Below the pieces are notes generated by a model, which saw nothing but the letters and a program-made list of their open reading frames with translations, was not told where the DNA came from and did no database searches. Made by a program: the position numbers and the translations under genes. Positions 13,737 through 24,320 of a stretch of 64,000 nt of DNA are shown here, piece by piece; position 1 is the first letter of the stretch, and every line of letters starts with the position of its first letter. Location: positions 1,674,001 through 1,738,000 of the forward strand of contig JAAVTG010001003.1 in NCBI GenBank assembly GCA_011947345.1. Direction: 5' to 3'. This DNA comes from Phytophthora quininea. Lineage: Eukaryota > Oomycota > Peronosporomycetes > Peronosporales > Peronosporaceae.

Positions 13737-14147
13737 TCAGGCAGACACGGGTGTTCCGGCCGCGGCCATGAGCGGAACTGCAGCAACAGGAGTAACCACG
13801 GGAAGAATGCCAGGCACCACACTGCCCACCACCCCCAACACATTGCGAGCCACGCCCGTGAGGTCGCCCTTACTCGCTGCCGACAGCACGCCTTGCACCC
13901 CAGAGATTACCGACGGGTTCGAGATGGCGCGCGAGAGGAATCCGAAGATGTCCTCGGTCGACATCTTCGAAATGGGGTCTTTGGCTTCCGGGTCAGCCGA
14001 CAGCATTTCCTTGAGGCTGAGCGCCACGCGGTACACGGCATCACGTTCCGTAGTAGTCATATCGACACCCACAGGAGCGGGATCAGCCGCCGACACAAAC
14101 GCCACCAGCACGACAAACAGGATCGAGAAAATGGCAGTTGACTTCAT
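13737..14147 (-). CDS. Small secreted protein B, right copy
   Basis: Mirror copy of the gene at 3905-4315. The encoded 136 residues, including the signal peptide, are identical. It is head to head with secreted protein A of this arm (14396). Confidence 0.8.
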   Translation of the reverse strand: MKSTAIFSILFVVLVAFVSAADPAPVGVDMTTTERDAVYRVALSLKEMLSADPEAKDPISKMSTEDIFGFLSRAISNPSVISGVQGVLSAASKGDLTGVARNVLGVVGSVVPGILPVVTPVAAVPLMAAAGTPVSA

Positions 14148-14395
14148 CGTTCTTGGTCGTCTTGAGTGGTTAAGGTCGATCCGGACAATGGCAACAAACC
14201 ACTTGCAAAGCATTGCAAACTCGTGGAATTTATTTCACGAGTTTTCCCAGCAAATGTAAAACCGCAGTCGCATCGGAACGACAGGGAAATTCGTCGTATA
14301 TTTCCAAGTTTGTGTTTTCCTCGAGTTTTCAACGACAACGTTTAACTGGATAGCATTTGCCACTGTTCAATTCGACCTCGACTACCAACCAACTC

Positions 14396-14881
14396 ATGAA
14401 GCTTGCTGCCATCCCGATCGCTCTTGTTGCGCTGGCGTCGCTCGTGCTGGCGGCTGATCCTACGGACGTCGACACCACCGACCCCGGAATGGAGCACAGA
14501 CCGGTGGTCATCGCACCTGTCGGCGCCGTCGTCAACAAGGTCAACGCCACTGGCAACAATGTCATGATCTCCAAGAGCGCCATCTTCATCTCCAAGAGCG
14601 ACCGCGTGGCGCTGGCCCACACCATCAAGGAGATGCTGTCGATCGACCCGAAGACCAAGGACGTCGTCTCGAGTATGTCGGTGGAGGACATTCTGAGTTA
14701 CCTCTCGGGCGCCCTCTCGAACCCCTCGCTGGTCTCGAACGTGTCGAACATTCTGTCGCCGACCAGCAGCGGCGACACGAACGCGTTGGCTCGCAATGTC
14801 TTGGGGCTGGTGAGCAACGCAGTGACTGCTGGACTTCCTGCCGCTGAGGCCCCCGCTGCTGACGCTGGCACTTCCAGCTAA
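14396..14881 (+). CDS. Small secreted protein A, right copy
   Basis: Mirror copy of 3171-3656, 161 residues with signal peptide (MKLAAIPIALVALASLVLA). Compared with the left copy there are seven base differences in 486 bp: six change the protein (V5A in the signal peptide, M to T and G to E near the mature N-terminus, S to N twice and T to A further on) and one is silent. It is the outermost gene of the arm, ending 41 bp from the boundary. Role unknown. Confidence 0.8.
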   Translation: MKLAAIPIALVALASLVLAADPTDVDTTDPGMEHRPVVIAPVGAVVNKVNATGNNVMISKSAIFISKSDRVALAHTIKEMLSIDPKTKDVVSSMSVEDILSYLSGALSNPSLVSNVSNILSPTSSGDTNALARNVLGLVSNAVTAGLPAAEAPAADAGTSS

Positions 14882-14923
14882 GGAAGACCACACTAGTATC
14901 CAGTCTTGACGTAATGACATAGA

Positions 14924-14960
14924 GGATTGGTCGCCTAGACCGAGCGCGAGAGGATGGTCG
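14924..14960 (+). repeat. 37 bp third copy of the CRN-like gene's end
   Basis: 'ggattggtcgcctagaccga' and the next 17 bases repeat 9623-9659 exactly (stop codon of the CRN-like gene plus 3' flank). It begins one base outside the right arm's outer boundary and is not part of the arm. Confidence 0.85.
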
Positions 14961-15125
14961 GTGAAAATTGGCACCGTTGGATGCGTGTCAGTCACGGCAA
15001 CTGCAACCTACGTATTCAATTCCAGGCGTAATCATACTACTGAGTGAAGGTCGCTGCATTTGCTAATCGCACCTGGTTGTCACTATCTAATTTGCCCCAT
15101 CAAGTACACACAAGAACCAAAGACC

Positions 15126-15491
15126 ATGGCCTCCCCCGCTCACGTTCTACACCGCGGCTCGTGCCATTGCAAGGCCGTGCAGTTCGAATTTGAAGCTCCC
15201 AGCGACGTGGTGCAGACCGAGTGCAACTGCTCCATCTGCACCATGAAAGGCAACAAACACACGCTCGTGGCCAAGACGAACTTCCGTATCCTCCAAGGCG
15301 AGGAAATGCTGACGCTCTACACCTTCCATACCCACAAGGCGCAGCATTTATTCTGCAAGACCTGCGGCGTGGAAGCGTTCTTCATTCCTCGCATCAACCC
15401 TGACGTCTACGCTGTGACCGTGGGCTGCGTGGACCCGGCCACCATCACCAGCGTCAAGACGACCACGTTCGACGGTAGAAGTCTGGACTAA
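15126..15491 (+). CDS. GFA/CENP-V-like zinc protein
   Basis: A 121-residue single-domain protein of the GFA superfamily (glutathione-dependent formaldehyde-activating enzyme-like / CENP-V). Seen: the zinc-binding cysteines in 'GSCHCKAVQFEFEA' (residues 11-24), 'CNCSICTMKG' (around 36-45) and 'FCKTCGVEAFF' (around 77-87), in the order and spacing usual for the family, and the typical 'INPDVYAVTVGCVD' C-terminal strand. The whole family domain is present, so the gene is complete. The substrate is unknown; a carbon-sulfur lyase or thiol-adduct role is usual for the family but not shown here. Start at 15126 follows an 'aagaccATGg' context. Confidence 0.85.
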   Translation: MASPAHVLHRGSCHCKAVQFEFEAPSDVVQTECNCSICTMKGNKHTLVAKTNFRILQGEEMLTLYTFHTHKAQHLFCKTCGVEAFFIPRINPDVYAVTVGCVDPATITSVKTTTFDGRSLD

Positions 15492-15591
15492 AGCAGCAAG
15501 TTTTGGATGGTGTGAACACCGTCGATAGTAATTCAATTCCAATTCCACCACTTTGAACCGTGCTCTGCCTTGTCATTTCTTGAATTTACCA

Positions 15592-16020
15592 ATGCAGGAA
15601 ACGGACATCCCCAGGGCTGGCATCGTCCTGGAAGACAACTCGACGCTCACGTTCGACGCGCCGCCGATGGAGTGCGTCCGCATTGACCTCTGTTCGGGGT
15701 GGGGCATATCACGCGGCTGGCACACGGAGCGAAAGGTCAGCTGGGACGGCTCGATGGGCTACTACAAGGACAGCTATTGTGGTCTAGAGGCTAACTACGA
15801 GACGTTCATCAAGTTGACCGAGACGGGAGTGGAGCCGCAAACGAGGATCCTTATCAAGTCGTTCCTGGCCATGCCAAACTCCAAGTACGTCATCAAGAAA
15901 TTCGTCGACCAATGCAAGAAGAAGGAGAGCAACGTCGTACTAACCGAAGACAACACATCAAGCAACTGGACCGATCCCATCGACGGCAGTGAGATGTCGA
16001 ATGCCACTACCGAGTCGTAG
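15592..16020 (+). CDS. Hypothetical protein
   Basis: 142 residues from the first ATG in frame (MQETDIPRAG). No signal peptide, membrane segment or recognised domain. It has 'WGISRGWHTERKVSWDGSMG' in the middle and an acidic, Asn/Ser/Thr-rich C-terminus. The frame is open about 40 bases upstream of the ATG. It lies 84 bp before the CRN gene on the same strand. It may be a fragment of something larger. Confidence 0.45.
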   Translation: MQETDIPRAGIVLEDNSTLTFDAPPMECVRIDLCSGWGISRGWHTERKVSWDGSMGYYKDSYCGLEANYETFIKLTETGVEPQTRILIKSFLAMPNSKYVIKKFVDQCKKKESNVVLTEDNTSSNWTDPIDGSEMSNATTES

Positions 16021-16104
16021 AAAGGAAAGTTGCTGATGTAGCCATATATCCGAATATGCCTACCAGTACATCTTTCGTGTGGAAGCAGTCACTTTTCATC
16101 AGAG

Positions 16105-17404
16105 ATGGCTGTGGTGACTCTTGTGTGTGCTATTGCTGCTTCACCTATCCATGGGATGGTGGGGAGTGTGTTCCCAGTGGAGATTGACTCGAGTGCGTTA
16201 GTGGAGGAGTTGAAGAATAAGATCAAGGACAAACACCAGAACGACACGAAAGCGGTGGACGCAGACAGTCTGCTGCTCTTTCTGGCCAAGAAGACGCAAG
16301 CTAATGACGAGTGGCTGCCGTCCGCATCCAAAGATGTGGAGCCATTGAAGCGTGGAGAGAAGAGCTCCCACGTCGGCGCTCTTCTACAAGACAGTCAACT
16401 GGAGACTAAAAGTGACCTCAAAACGGTGCTCGCCGGAATGAAGGAGCCGACTTTGGTTGATTCAGATGCTTAACTTGTCTCCTGGTTGTTCTTGTGGTTG
16501 GGGGCAAAGGAGCCGACTTTGGGCCAGATACACGTGCTGGTGGTGGTTCCCAACAGCGCAGCGGTCGAGACGACCGCAGGCACCAAAAGAGAGAGAGTTG
16601 ATGATGAATTGGACGCCATTGATCCATTTTGGAAGGAAGAGTTGGAAGCAACTATCTCGATTGGCCAACGACTGGATCATGATTTCGACCTGGTGGCGGG
16701 CACGTTATTGAAATTGCCAAATACAATTTTGGGAACTAGTTTCTACAACGGATTGTACATCCGACAGGAGTATTGGACTCTTTACGCGATGGTCGAGAGG
16801 AAATTGGAGTCTACGAAGAGAATCAGCCGAGCTCTTGTCGTTGGCAGCCCTGGTATCGGGAAATCTGTTTTTGCAGTGTTCATGCTGTTCCGTCCGTTTT
16901 ATTCTTCGGGGATTTACTACTTCACTTGGATCGCAGAGACGAATTGCTGCGAGGTTTCCGGAAGACCGTTCCGAGGAGCAACATACCGAGGTTTATTTGA
17001 TGGCAACGACGCTGGAGCATTATACAATGGATTCCTCTATTCGTACGTGTTTGCTGGTACACATCCCAAACATTTACATCACTTCGAGAAAGACAATGTT
17101 TCAAGGTGTTTATGAATCCGTGGAGCAAAATTGAGTGTCAAAGTCTCTCCGATGCAATGGAATATGATAATCAAGATGACTTTTTACGGAGATTTAAAGT
17201 CGTTGGCGGCAATCCGAGATTCTTGTTCTCGTCGTGCGATAGCATCAAAAGCTTAACACAAACGGTGACTGCTCATATCCCTTACAATGTCAGTGGGCTG
17301 GAGAAAATGCTGTTTGGTCGCATACTGCCTGACGAGTGGATGCACGACGTGTTTCATTGCATTCGAAACAAGGAATTGCCTGGCTGTTGTGAATTCACAT
17401 GCGC
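16105..17404 (+). pseudogene. Crinkler (CRN) effector, 5' part before LINE insertion
   Basis: CRN proteins are oomycete effectors that enter host cells and act in the nucleus. Seen: an LFLAK-type N-terminal domain ('DADSLLLFLAKK', residues 52-63; 'DEWLP', DWL-like), then the HVLVVVP junction motif (about 16532-16552) and a P-loop C-terminal domain with a Walker A 'GSPGIGKS' (about 16847-16870). A TAA stands in frame at 16471, inside a stretch bounded by a 16 bp direct repeat (see findings); a 54 nt intron from 16456 to 16509 could remove it. The frame also moves near 16,980-17,100. The coding region is cut at 17404 by a LINE. No signal peptide was obvious, as in many CRNs. Confidence 0.8.
17387..17404 (+). 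repeat. LINE target-site duplication, 5' copy
   Basis: 18 bp 'ttgtgaattcacatgcgc', repeated exactly at 23732-23749. It marks the insertion point within the CRN coding sequence. Confidence 0.95.
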
Positions 17405-17466
17405 AGATTTCTCGTTTGGAAGGCTACCGCTCACATCGAACCCTAACCCTCCTCTTCTGAAGAACA

Positions 17467-19538
17467 ATGCCAGCGATGGCCGCCTCCATGGCAGACCACC
17501 TGCGGGCACAAGAGTACTCGCGGATACGCCACTCAACGTCGTCTCTACTTATGGAGCCGCCGCTGTCGGATGAAGCATCTGCCAAGCTACTAGAAGTGTA
17601 CGAGCGTGACGAATGTTCGCCACGAGAGTACCTCGAAATGGTAACTGAACAACGGGCTTTCACCCCTCCTCCCACGACTCACGCAGTTGTCATCAAGACC
17701 GGATCGTATTGCTCCAACATGGCAGTCCCGGTGATTTTGAAGTCATTTCTGCAAGATCACGGAAACGCTACTGTCAAAGAAGTGTTGTCACATCATGGCG
17801 TGGCAATGGTTGAAAAGATGCCGTCTGGTGGTGTACTGGTGCGCGTTCGATCTGCTGAAGTTGAAACGAAGCTCGCCGGACAAGAGGTGATCCTGATGGG
17901 AAAGAAGTTCAAGATCGAGAAGCAATCGTTGCTGCTGAACAAGTTCTTTTGGATGTCTCGGGCATCCACTCGGAGCAAGAAGCAGACGCTCTCTTCTTAG
18001 CACTCTGTGCTATTGGAGCACGCCCGCTCTTCTTAACGCCTCGCGATGTGAATTTAGAGACGCAGGTAACGACTCCAACATGGCGTTTTTACTTCGGCTC
18101 TGCTGATCCTCCCCAATGCCTCATGGTACACTCCTATGTCACGCATCAGCTAGTGTACGGCAGGAGTTTCTACGTGGTGCGTGGAAAGCATACTACACCA
18201 CCACCGGTGAGAGCCAACATGTATCGCCAGTCTCGCTATGCAGTTGTACTGCCGTTCAATTGTGAATCCTTAACTGGTAGTCACAATGACCACTCGGCCG
18301 CCGAGATGTCTCCGAGTGACCGCGATCCAACTACACCAGTCGTGAGCCGCGATACAACAAGATCCCTAACAGACAGCTCCCCTCCTGAAGCTGGCAGCGG
18401 ACCAGCTACACAAATCCATGATTTACAGCTGGATAACCAGGATGAAGAAGATGATGTCTGCTCATACTCAAACGACACAGATTCCAATGATGAAACGCAA
18501 TGGAATAGTCAGGGAGAGGCAAACTCCGACATGGATATGTCGAACCAAATGGAGTCCGGGTTTAAGCGAACCGAGGCATCCTTTGCGCATGAAAACCCGT
18601 TTTCACCGCTAGATGCACCAGATTGTGATTTTGACGTTGTGCAGCCGGAGACCACACCTGGCGTCAACGCTGGAGTGATTATAATACCACACCTGAATCG
18701 CAGCGGAGTATCCAGTGGAGTAAACCCTGCTCCGTCTAAGAAGCGCATAACATCGCGCATCGAACAAGAAGATGATGAAAATCTCGCTTTAGAAGAGGCC
18801 CTTCTTCTATCAGAAAAAGAAGCCCAGATCAGCACCCGTGATGACCGTGTTTCTCTCAGTGTGCAGCATTATCAAGCGGTTGATACACTGCTACACGGAT
18901 CAAAAAACATGGACCAAATTGTCCAGTCAATGTGCTCGACTCCGTTGGCTTGGACCAAGGCCCTCTTGGACGACCTAACGACTGGTGGCTCACAAACAAT
19001 GGAATTAGCGGACATCCACCTATGGAACCGTGTTCTAGCCTCAGAAACCATGGATGATGATAACACTCGCACCTTTCACGACCGTATAACGGCCTTGAAA
19101 TTGCCGATCGGCAGCACACGCAACAGCTACAGCTTGTACCTCAAACAAGTCTTTGAAAGACTCCCAAGTGACGAAAAGAATGACTGGAACCTGTTGCGAT
19201 GGCTAAGTATTTTTGAGCTGATAGCACTCTGTATGTGCCCTTCGATCTTCACCCAGCATGGTTGGGTGCAGAAGCTAGTGGAAAGCGCAGGCGATGGACT
19301 GCCTCACAGTCACGTGAAACTCTTCTCGGATACAACACTACTGCAGCTGACACGTTCTGTGCTGGGTGAACGAATTATGGGCGTGATCCATAAAGTGACT
19401 CCTGGTAGTGTTATTGGGACAGGTTTGAGCGCTCTACGCTCTAGTGACCTCTCCCCTGAGAACCTACCTGCTCTAACCTCAAATATGCTATGTCCTCCGC
19501 CTGAAATGCCCGCCATGGAAGCAGGCAGAACAAACTAA
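17467..19538 (+). CDS. LINE ORF1 protein
   Basis: About 690 residues, read as 17467-17950 and, after one missing T in 'ttcttttgg' near 17948, 17949-19538. The first part has a basic patch ('GKKFKIEKQSLLLNKFF'); the middle is acidic and Ser/Asp-rich ('NQDEEDDVCSYSNDTDSND'). No CCHC knuckle or RRM could be read by eye. By position it is the RNA-binding ORF1 of the element. Its stop is one base before the ORF2 ATG, so ORF2 may be translated by reinitiation. Confidence 0.75.
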
Positions 19539-19539
19539 A

Positions 19540-22500
19540 ATGATGAACATCATGGAAGTCGGACAATCCTGTAAAATACTATCCTGGAATGTGCGCGGGG
19601 TCAAAGATGGTGGGAACCTATTGATCTCAACGCACCTCAAACAATTTTATTTTGCGTGTATTCAAGAAACTCGGTTCAAAGACGGACAGCAAGTGCAGAG
19701 ATTTGGGTATCTGACTCGACAATGCTTTGGAGGTCGTGTATTTATCACGGACAAAAATGGAGAATGCCAACATCAAACATATAGCAGGAGTGGTGGAGTG
19801 GCAACAATAATTCACGGGTCGTGCCCGGCGGCTGATACAGCAGAGGTGATTTCGGAAGCTACGATCCCAAACCGATACCTACTAGTTCGTCTTCGCTGGG
19901 GAGGTAAGTGGTGTTACATTCATAATGTTTATGCGCCGAACGCAGTCACAGAACGCCGTAGAATGTTTGAAGCACTCCCGGTGGACTTTGAAGAAAATGC
20001 AGTACACATTGTGTGTGGAGATTTTAACACGGCATTAAACCCAGAAGTAGACGCTAGTTCGTCAAACCCGAAACCAGACTCCAGTAGGAACGCGCTACTG
20101 CTGTGGCTATCAGAAATTAATGTGGTCGATGCTTGGAGACTGCACCACCCGCTAGCTCGAATTTACTCAGGACCTCTTCCGAGGATTAATCGCATCGACT
20201 ATATCTTCTTAACAGATGCATTGCTGTCAGAGTGCTACCATGACTCAGGCTACTCACATTGGGAACACGGCGGCGATCATCTAGCTCACCACATTGAATT
20301 AACTTCGTGGCACCACCCCACTGGAACCGGATTTTGGAGATTACCGGCATGGCTCCTCGCAATACCAGAATTACGTTTGGATATAGTGAACGAAGCCAAA
20401 GCACTGCTGCCGATACTCCGTGCGTCTAATAACCCAGGCATAGTGTGGAAGTCGTGGAAAAGGAGAATGAAGGGCTACTTAAAACGTTGTCAGCGGACGC
20501 TGCGGCATACAGGACGTGCTGACCTCAATGCTGCTCGGGAACAAGTAGAAGAATGTGCATCAGCACTGAGAGATGAATCCGCTAATGATCAAGACGAGAT
20601 AAATTACTATTTCGCGAAACAACACTATGAGGAGTGTAAAGAGGAATGGGAAGCTTTTGGCGCCAACCGCGGCTTTGAACAGACAGTATCCAAGGCGGAA
20701 AAGAGCAACAAGTATTTCTTCCGACCCCACGCTACGAATTGCGTAATACCCCATTTCGCGCAATTCGGAAAGCGGACGGCTCGGTATCCACAGACCCAGC
20801 TGAAGTGTGCAGAGGATTTCAAGAACACTGGGGAAAATATTTGGTGACGATCGCTTTATGTCTGACCCCACTGATACTCATGTTGACAGGGATACACAAC
20901 AAAAACTACTCGATAGCATCACTCGCCGTTTGGATGCTGATGCAGCTGCCGACCTCGAAAATGATCTCACTGTCGAGGAATTCGTAGCGGCAATCAAAAC
21001 ACTGAAGCCCCACTCAGCTCCGGGACCGGATGGGTTTACAAGCGATTTTTACCGACTGGACCCAGAAACATTTGGTGAAATCCTGTTGGTAGTGTTTAAT
21101 TACCAGCTTGAACGTGGAATATTACTCCCACACCAACGATACTCGTCAGTGGCATTGTTGTTCAAGAAAGGTGAACGAGGCAACCCCGGAAACTTCCGCC
21201 CGATAACATTGATGCCGGTGGAGGTTAAAATACTCTCGCGAGTGCTTGTCAATCGACTACGTCCTTTGATGTCCAGGTTAGTACATCCTGACCAAAAGGA
21301 TTTATACCTGGACGCTCAATCCACGAACAAATTTTCCTGGTGCGAGACTTGCAACATTTGATGACATCCCAGAACCATCGAGGCATTGCCACCTTCCTGG
21401 ATTTTGCGAAAGCGTATGATCGGGTAAATCGACAATACCTATTTCGCGTGCTCGAACGACAAGGGCTTGGCCCGCGATTCCGTTCGTGGATTGAATTAAT
21501 GTACGAAAACACACAGTGTTCGTTGATGATAAATGGGTGGGCTCAAGATGCTCTCTCTCCAGCACGCGGAGTTAAACAAGGGGATCCATTATCGCCGTTC
21601 TTGTTTGCACTCTCACTAGAACCACTGGGAAATCTCTTGCGAGCCAATCGAGATCTCGGCGTCGAAGTAAATGAGACGTTACGGATTCCTGTGGCGTTTT
21701 TGCTGATGACACAGTTCTCTTCTCAAAAGGGAAGGCACAATTGGTGGATCAACTGAAGATCGTAGACTGCTACTGCGTGGGATCTGGAGCGCAGCTGAAC
21801 CACACCAAAAGCGTCATGATGAGTCTGAATAATAAGTGTCCAGCACCACGTTTGGAGCCGCTTCGATCGTTGAAACGAGGCGAAACAACGCGCTACCTTG
21901 GCATACCTTTTGGAAATTTGGACACATCTGAAAAACTTGCGGCGCAGCTCGATCAAAAGATGATTAAACGCTTGCAGCTCTGGAAAGGGCGAGCGCGTAC
22001 TCTGCTTGGTCGAAGACTAATCGCTCAAGTTGAGATTTTGTCTATACTTTGGTACTTCACAACTGCGATGCTAATTCCCACACGATTTATAAAGCGATGG
22101 CAAGGAATGATAAACCGCTACGTTCTATACAATCGCATTAGTGCCGGAAAAGCGGGCGTGAGCATTGTACAAAAGGACTAGCGACAACACCGCGAGAAAT
22201 GGACGGAATCGGAGTCCCTGATGTAGCAACAGTGATTCGCCGCCAGCACCTACAGCAGTTGCAGCATTTTGTGGCGACCACCAGTTCCAACTCGGACAGC
22301 GATGACAACGTGTGGTATCGACCAATGATGCATATAATCCAACTACGATATGGGGAATTCGCTAGGCCGCGATCCAGTGACTTTCTGTTTCAAGATCCAC
22401 CTCGACCTGCGGGTTGGAGAGCAACAATGATGCCACTGTGGTGGCGGCGAACTCTGCGCGATTGGGACAGAATAAATTGGCCACAACGATCGGCGCTACA

Positions 22501-23664
22501 AGTCAGTAGACTCAAAAAGTGCAATATGCATTGTACAGTCCAATATGGTGGAATAAGTCATCCGAATTCCATCTGTGGCACTCCAGAGAGTTAACACAAA
22601 CTTCGACGCCATTGGGGTCAGGTACCACCAAGTTTGGCCGCTTGTGTCGTGCACTTGCGGAGAAAAAGCTGGACTGTTTTGCCGATTTTCTGGATGAAAA
22701 TCATTACTGGCCTTCATCGGCCGCGTTCTTCGTCAGAATATGTTCAACGCTTCATCCGATACTCGGATCTGAAGTTGTTCTTACGGATATTTTTCGTCTC
22801 TACAGACAGTTGAGAGAAGTTATGTCAAGAATTCTACCTCAACCTCATCCAGGAGAGATCCAAGCGGCAAATGCAACAAACACACCTCCGATTCACGGAT
22901 TATCTGTGAGCAGTGCCAATATTACTACGCCAAGCGTACGATTCTTTCCAAAACTACGGAAAAAGGACTGGGGTAAGCTGCTTGAACAAACACCTGCGCT
23001 GGAGCACCATCCACTTGAGGATTTGGGATGCCCACGGCGACGTGTTCACCAAACGCTGTCAAAAATACTAGCACTGCGAGGACTGGTACTTCCAGTGGTT
23101 CATGATGTGATGTTACGACTATATTGCGGTGATATTACCGTCGGCTCGAGACTATATTTCTTGAAATCGTTGAACCCGACAATTCAGCAATGTGTACGCC
23201 CTGGGTGTCAAGCGATTGAAACAGTACAACATTGCTTCTTCAAGTGCACATCGCTTACATCGATGTGGGAACACGTATACAAGCCCTGGCGTCGGGCGTT
23301 CAGAACTCGATTGACTTGGCGGCTTCTGCTCTTCCCCACAGCACAAGACCTGCGAACAAGATGGCGAGAAAATGGTAAGGTACTCCTTCTTCTATGGAGA
23401 GTGCACACGGCGATCATATTCCATGCAACATGGAGACTACGAAATGACATTCTGTTCAGAGAGGCCCCAACCGAAACTCCAAGCATTCCAGGAATGATGT
23501 GCTCCTTCAAAATGCACTACCAATTCATCTACCAACACGCAGCTGAACTCCATTACGACGAATCGGCAATACTGTCGATAATACGTCAATTGGGCTTCGA
23601 ACCGCCTAAAGACACTAATGCTATCGCTCTAGAGCAACACACCATTTGGATTCCTCAACGATAA
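19540..23664 (+). CDS. LINE ORF2: AP endonuclease and reverse transcriptase
   Basis: About 1375 residues in several shifted frames. The AP-like endonuclease is at 19540-20330 ('LSWNVRG', 'IQETRF', 'VYAPNAV', 'CGDFNTALN', 'INRIDYIF', and 'GGDHLAHH' at the usual SDH position). The reverse transcriptase spans about 20940-22000 ('SAPGPDGF', 'FRPITLMPVEVKI', 'FLDFAKAYDRV', 'GVKQGDPLSPFLF', and the FADD site at about 21693-21710). A zinc knuckle with spacing C-x4-C-x6-H-x4-C is at 23190-23250 ('CVRPGCQAIETVQHCFFKC'). One-base shifts occur near 20720, 21300, 21695 (T run), 22180 and 22500. The shifts in T and A runs may be consensus errors; otherwise this copy is inactive. Confidence 0.88.
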
Positions 23665-23731
23665 ATCTGATGCTACGAGATAAAGCAGCTTAGACGAGAA
23701 ATCCGCTAAAGTGTTAATCAACTCATTTTAA

Positions 23732-23749
23732 TTGTGAATTCACATGCGC
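23732..23749 (+). repeat. LINE target-site duplication, 3' copy
   Basis: 18 bp identical to 17387-17404; the CRN reading frame resumes directly after it. Confidence 0.95.
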
Positions 23750-24320
23750 TTCTTTGTTGGTACAAACTACCCTCACTGATAGCTTTAATATTCACGAAGC
23801 TGATGACTTGCGCGAGTTGTTAAAGTCCCCATGGCCGGATGATCTGCAGCTGTGGCGATCAAAAGATGTCGAGGAAACGCTGCTAAATGGACTTGTTTTC
23901 CGTAAGTTTTGCTTGAGACCTTTACGAGGGGATGATGCCGGAACTACCGAGCACTTTATTTCGCGCAATGCCACGTTCAAGACCATTCAAGAATTGTCGG
24001 AAGTCAAAAGGGAAAATGCGCTGTACATTCCCCTGTCGAAGAGTTTTCCAGCGATTGATGGCTTGCTGGTTGGCGATGAATCGGTCATCTACATTCAGTC
24101 TACAGTGGCTGGAGAACGTCCGATTGACTACCAACTATTGAAAAAGGTATACTAAGACTTGTCGAGTCGCCACGACTTTCGAGGCTTTGTGCATACCCTT
24201 CTCTTCATCGTCTCCGACGACATTTTCGACGATTTCACCGTTGAGAACACGGACGGGAAGACCCCAGCAATGGAAGACGAGGAAATTGAGATGAGCCAGT
24301 ACGTTGGAAAACTCGCTTAA
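23750..24320 (+). pseudogene. Crinkler (CRN) effector, 3' part after LINE insertion
   Basis: Continues the C-terminal domain of the CRN gene in the same frame across the duplication ('FTCASLLVQTT'). It carries the typical CRN stretch 'ALYIPLSKSFPAIDGLLVG' followed by 'IDYQLLKKVY'. A TAA then stands in frame at 24153-24155, after which coding continues in the same frame ('RGFVHTLLFIVSDD') to a final TAA at 24318-24320. With a 6.3 kb insertion and an in-frame stop that is not a homopolymer change, the gene is very likely dead. Confidence 0.8.

Larger units (their letters stand above)
9260..14922 (-). repeat. Right arm of giant inverted repeat
   Basis: Mirror copy of 3130-8788. Inner edge is 'gtcgaaagcg' at 9260, outer edge at 14922. 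The arm contains all genes of the left arm in reverse order except the 5' part of the CRN-like gene, which lies in the spacer and is present once only. A 37 bp piece of the CRN-like gene's end sits immediately outside the outer edge. Confidence 0.95.
17405..23731 (+). mobile_element. Full-length non-LTR retrotransposon (LINE) with APE endonuclease
   Basis: A 6327 bp insertion bounded by an 18 bp exact target-site duplication. It has a short 5' UTR, ORF1 (17467-19538), ORF2 (19540-23664) and a 67 bp 3' UTR without a poly(A) tail, ending 'aactcattttaa'. The order endonuclease, reverse transcriptase, C-terminal CCHC-like knuckle is that of APE-type LINEs. The exact duplication and complete ends suggest a fairly recent insertion. 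It lies in the same orientation as the disrupted CRN gene. Confidence 0.93.

Noticed and set aside
17440..17456. Telomere-like 'cgaaccctaaccctcct'
   Set aside because: Only two partial units inside the 5' UTR of the LINE; no array.
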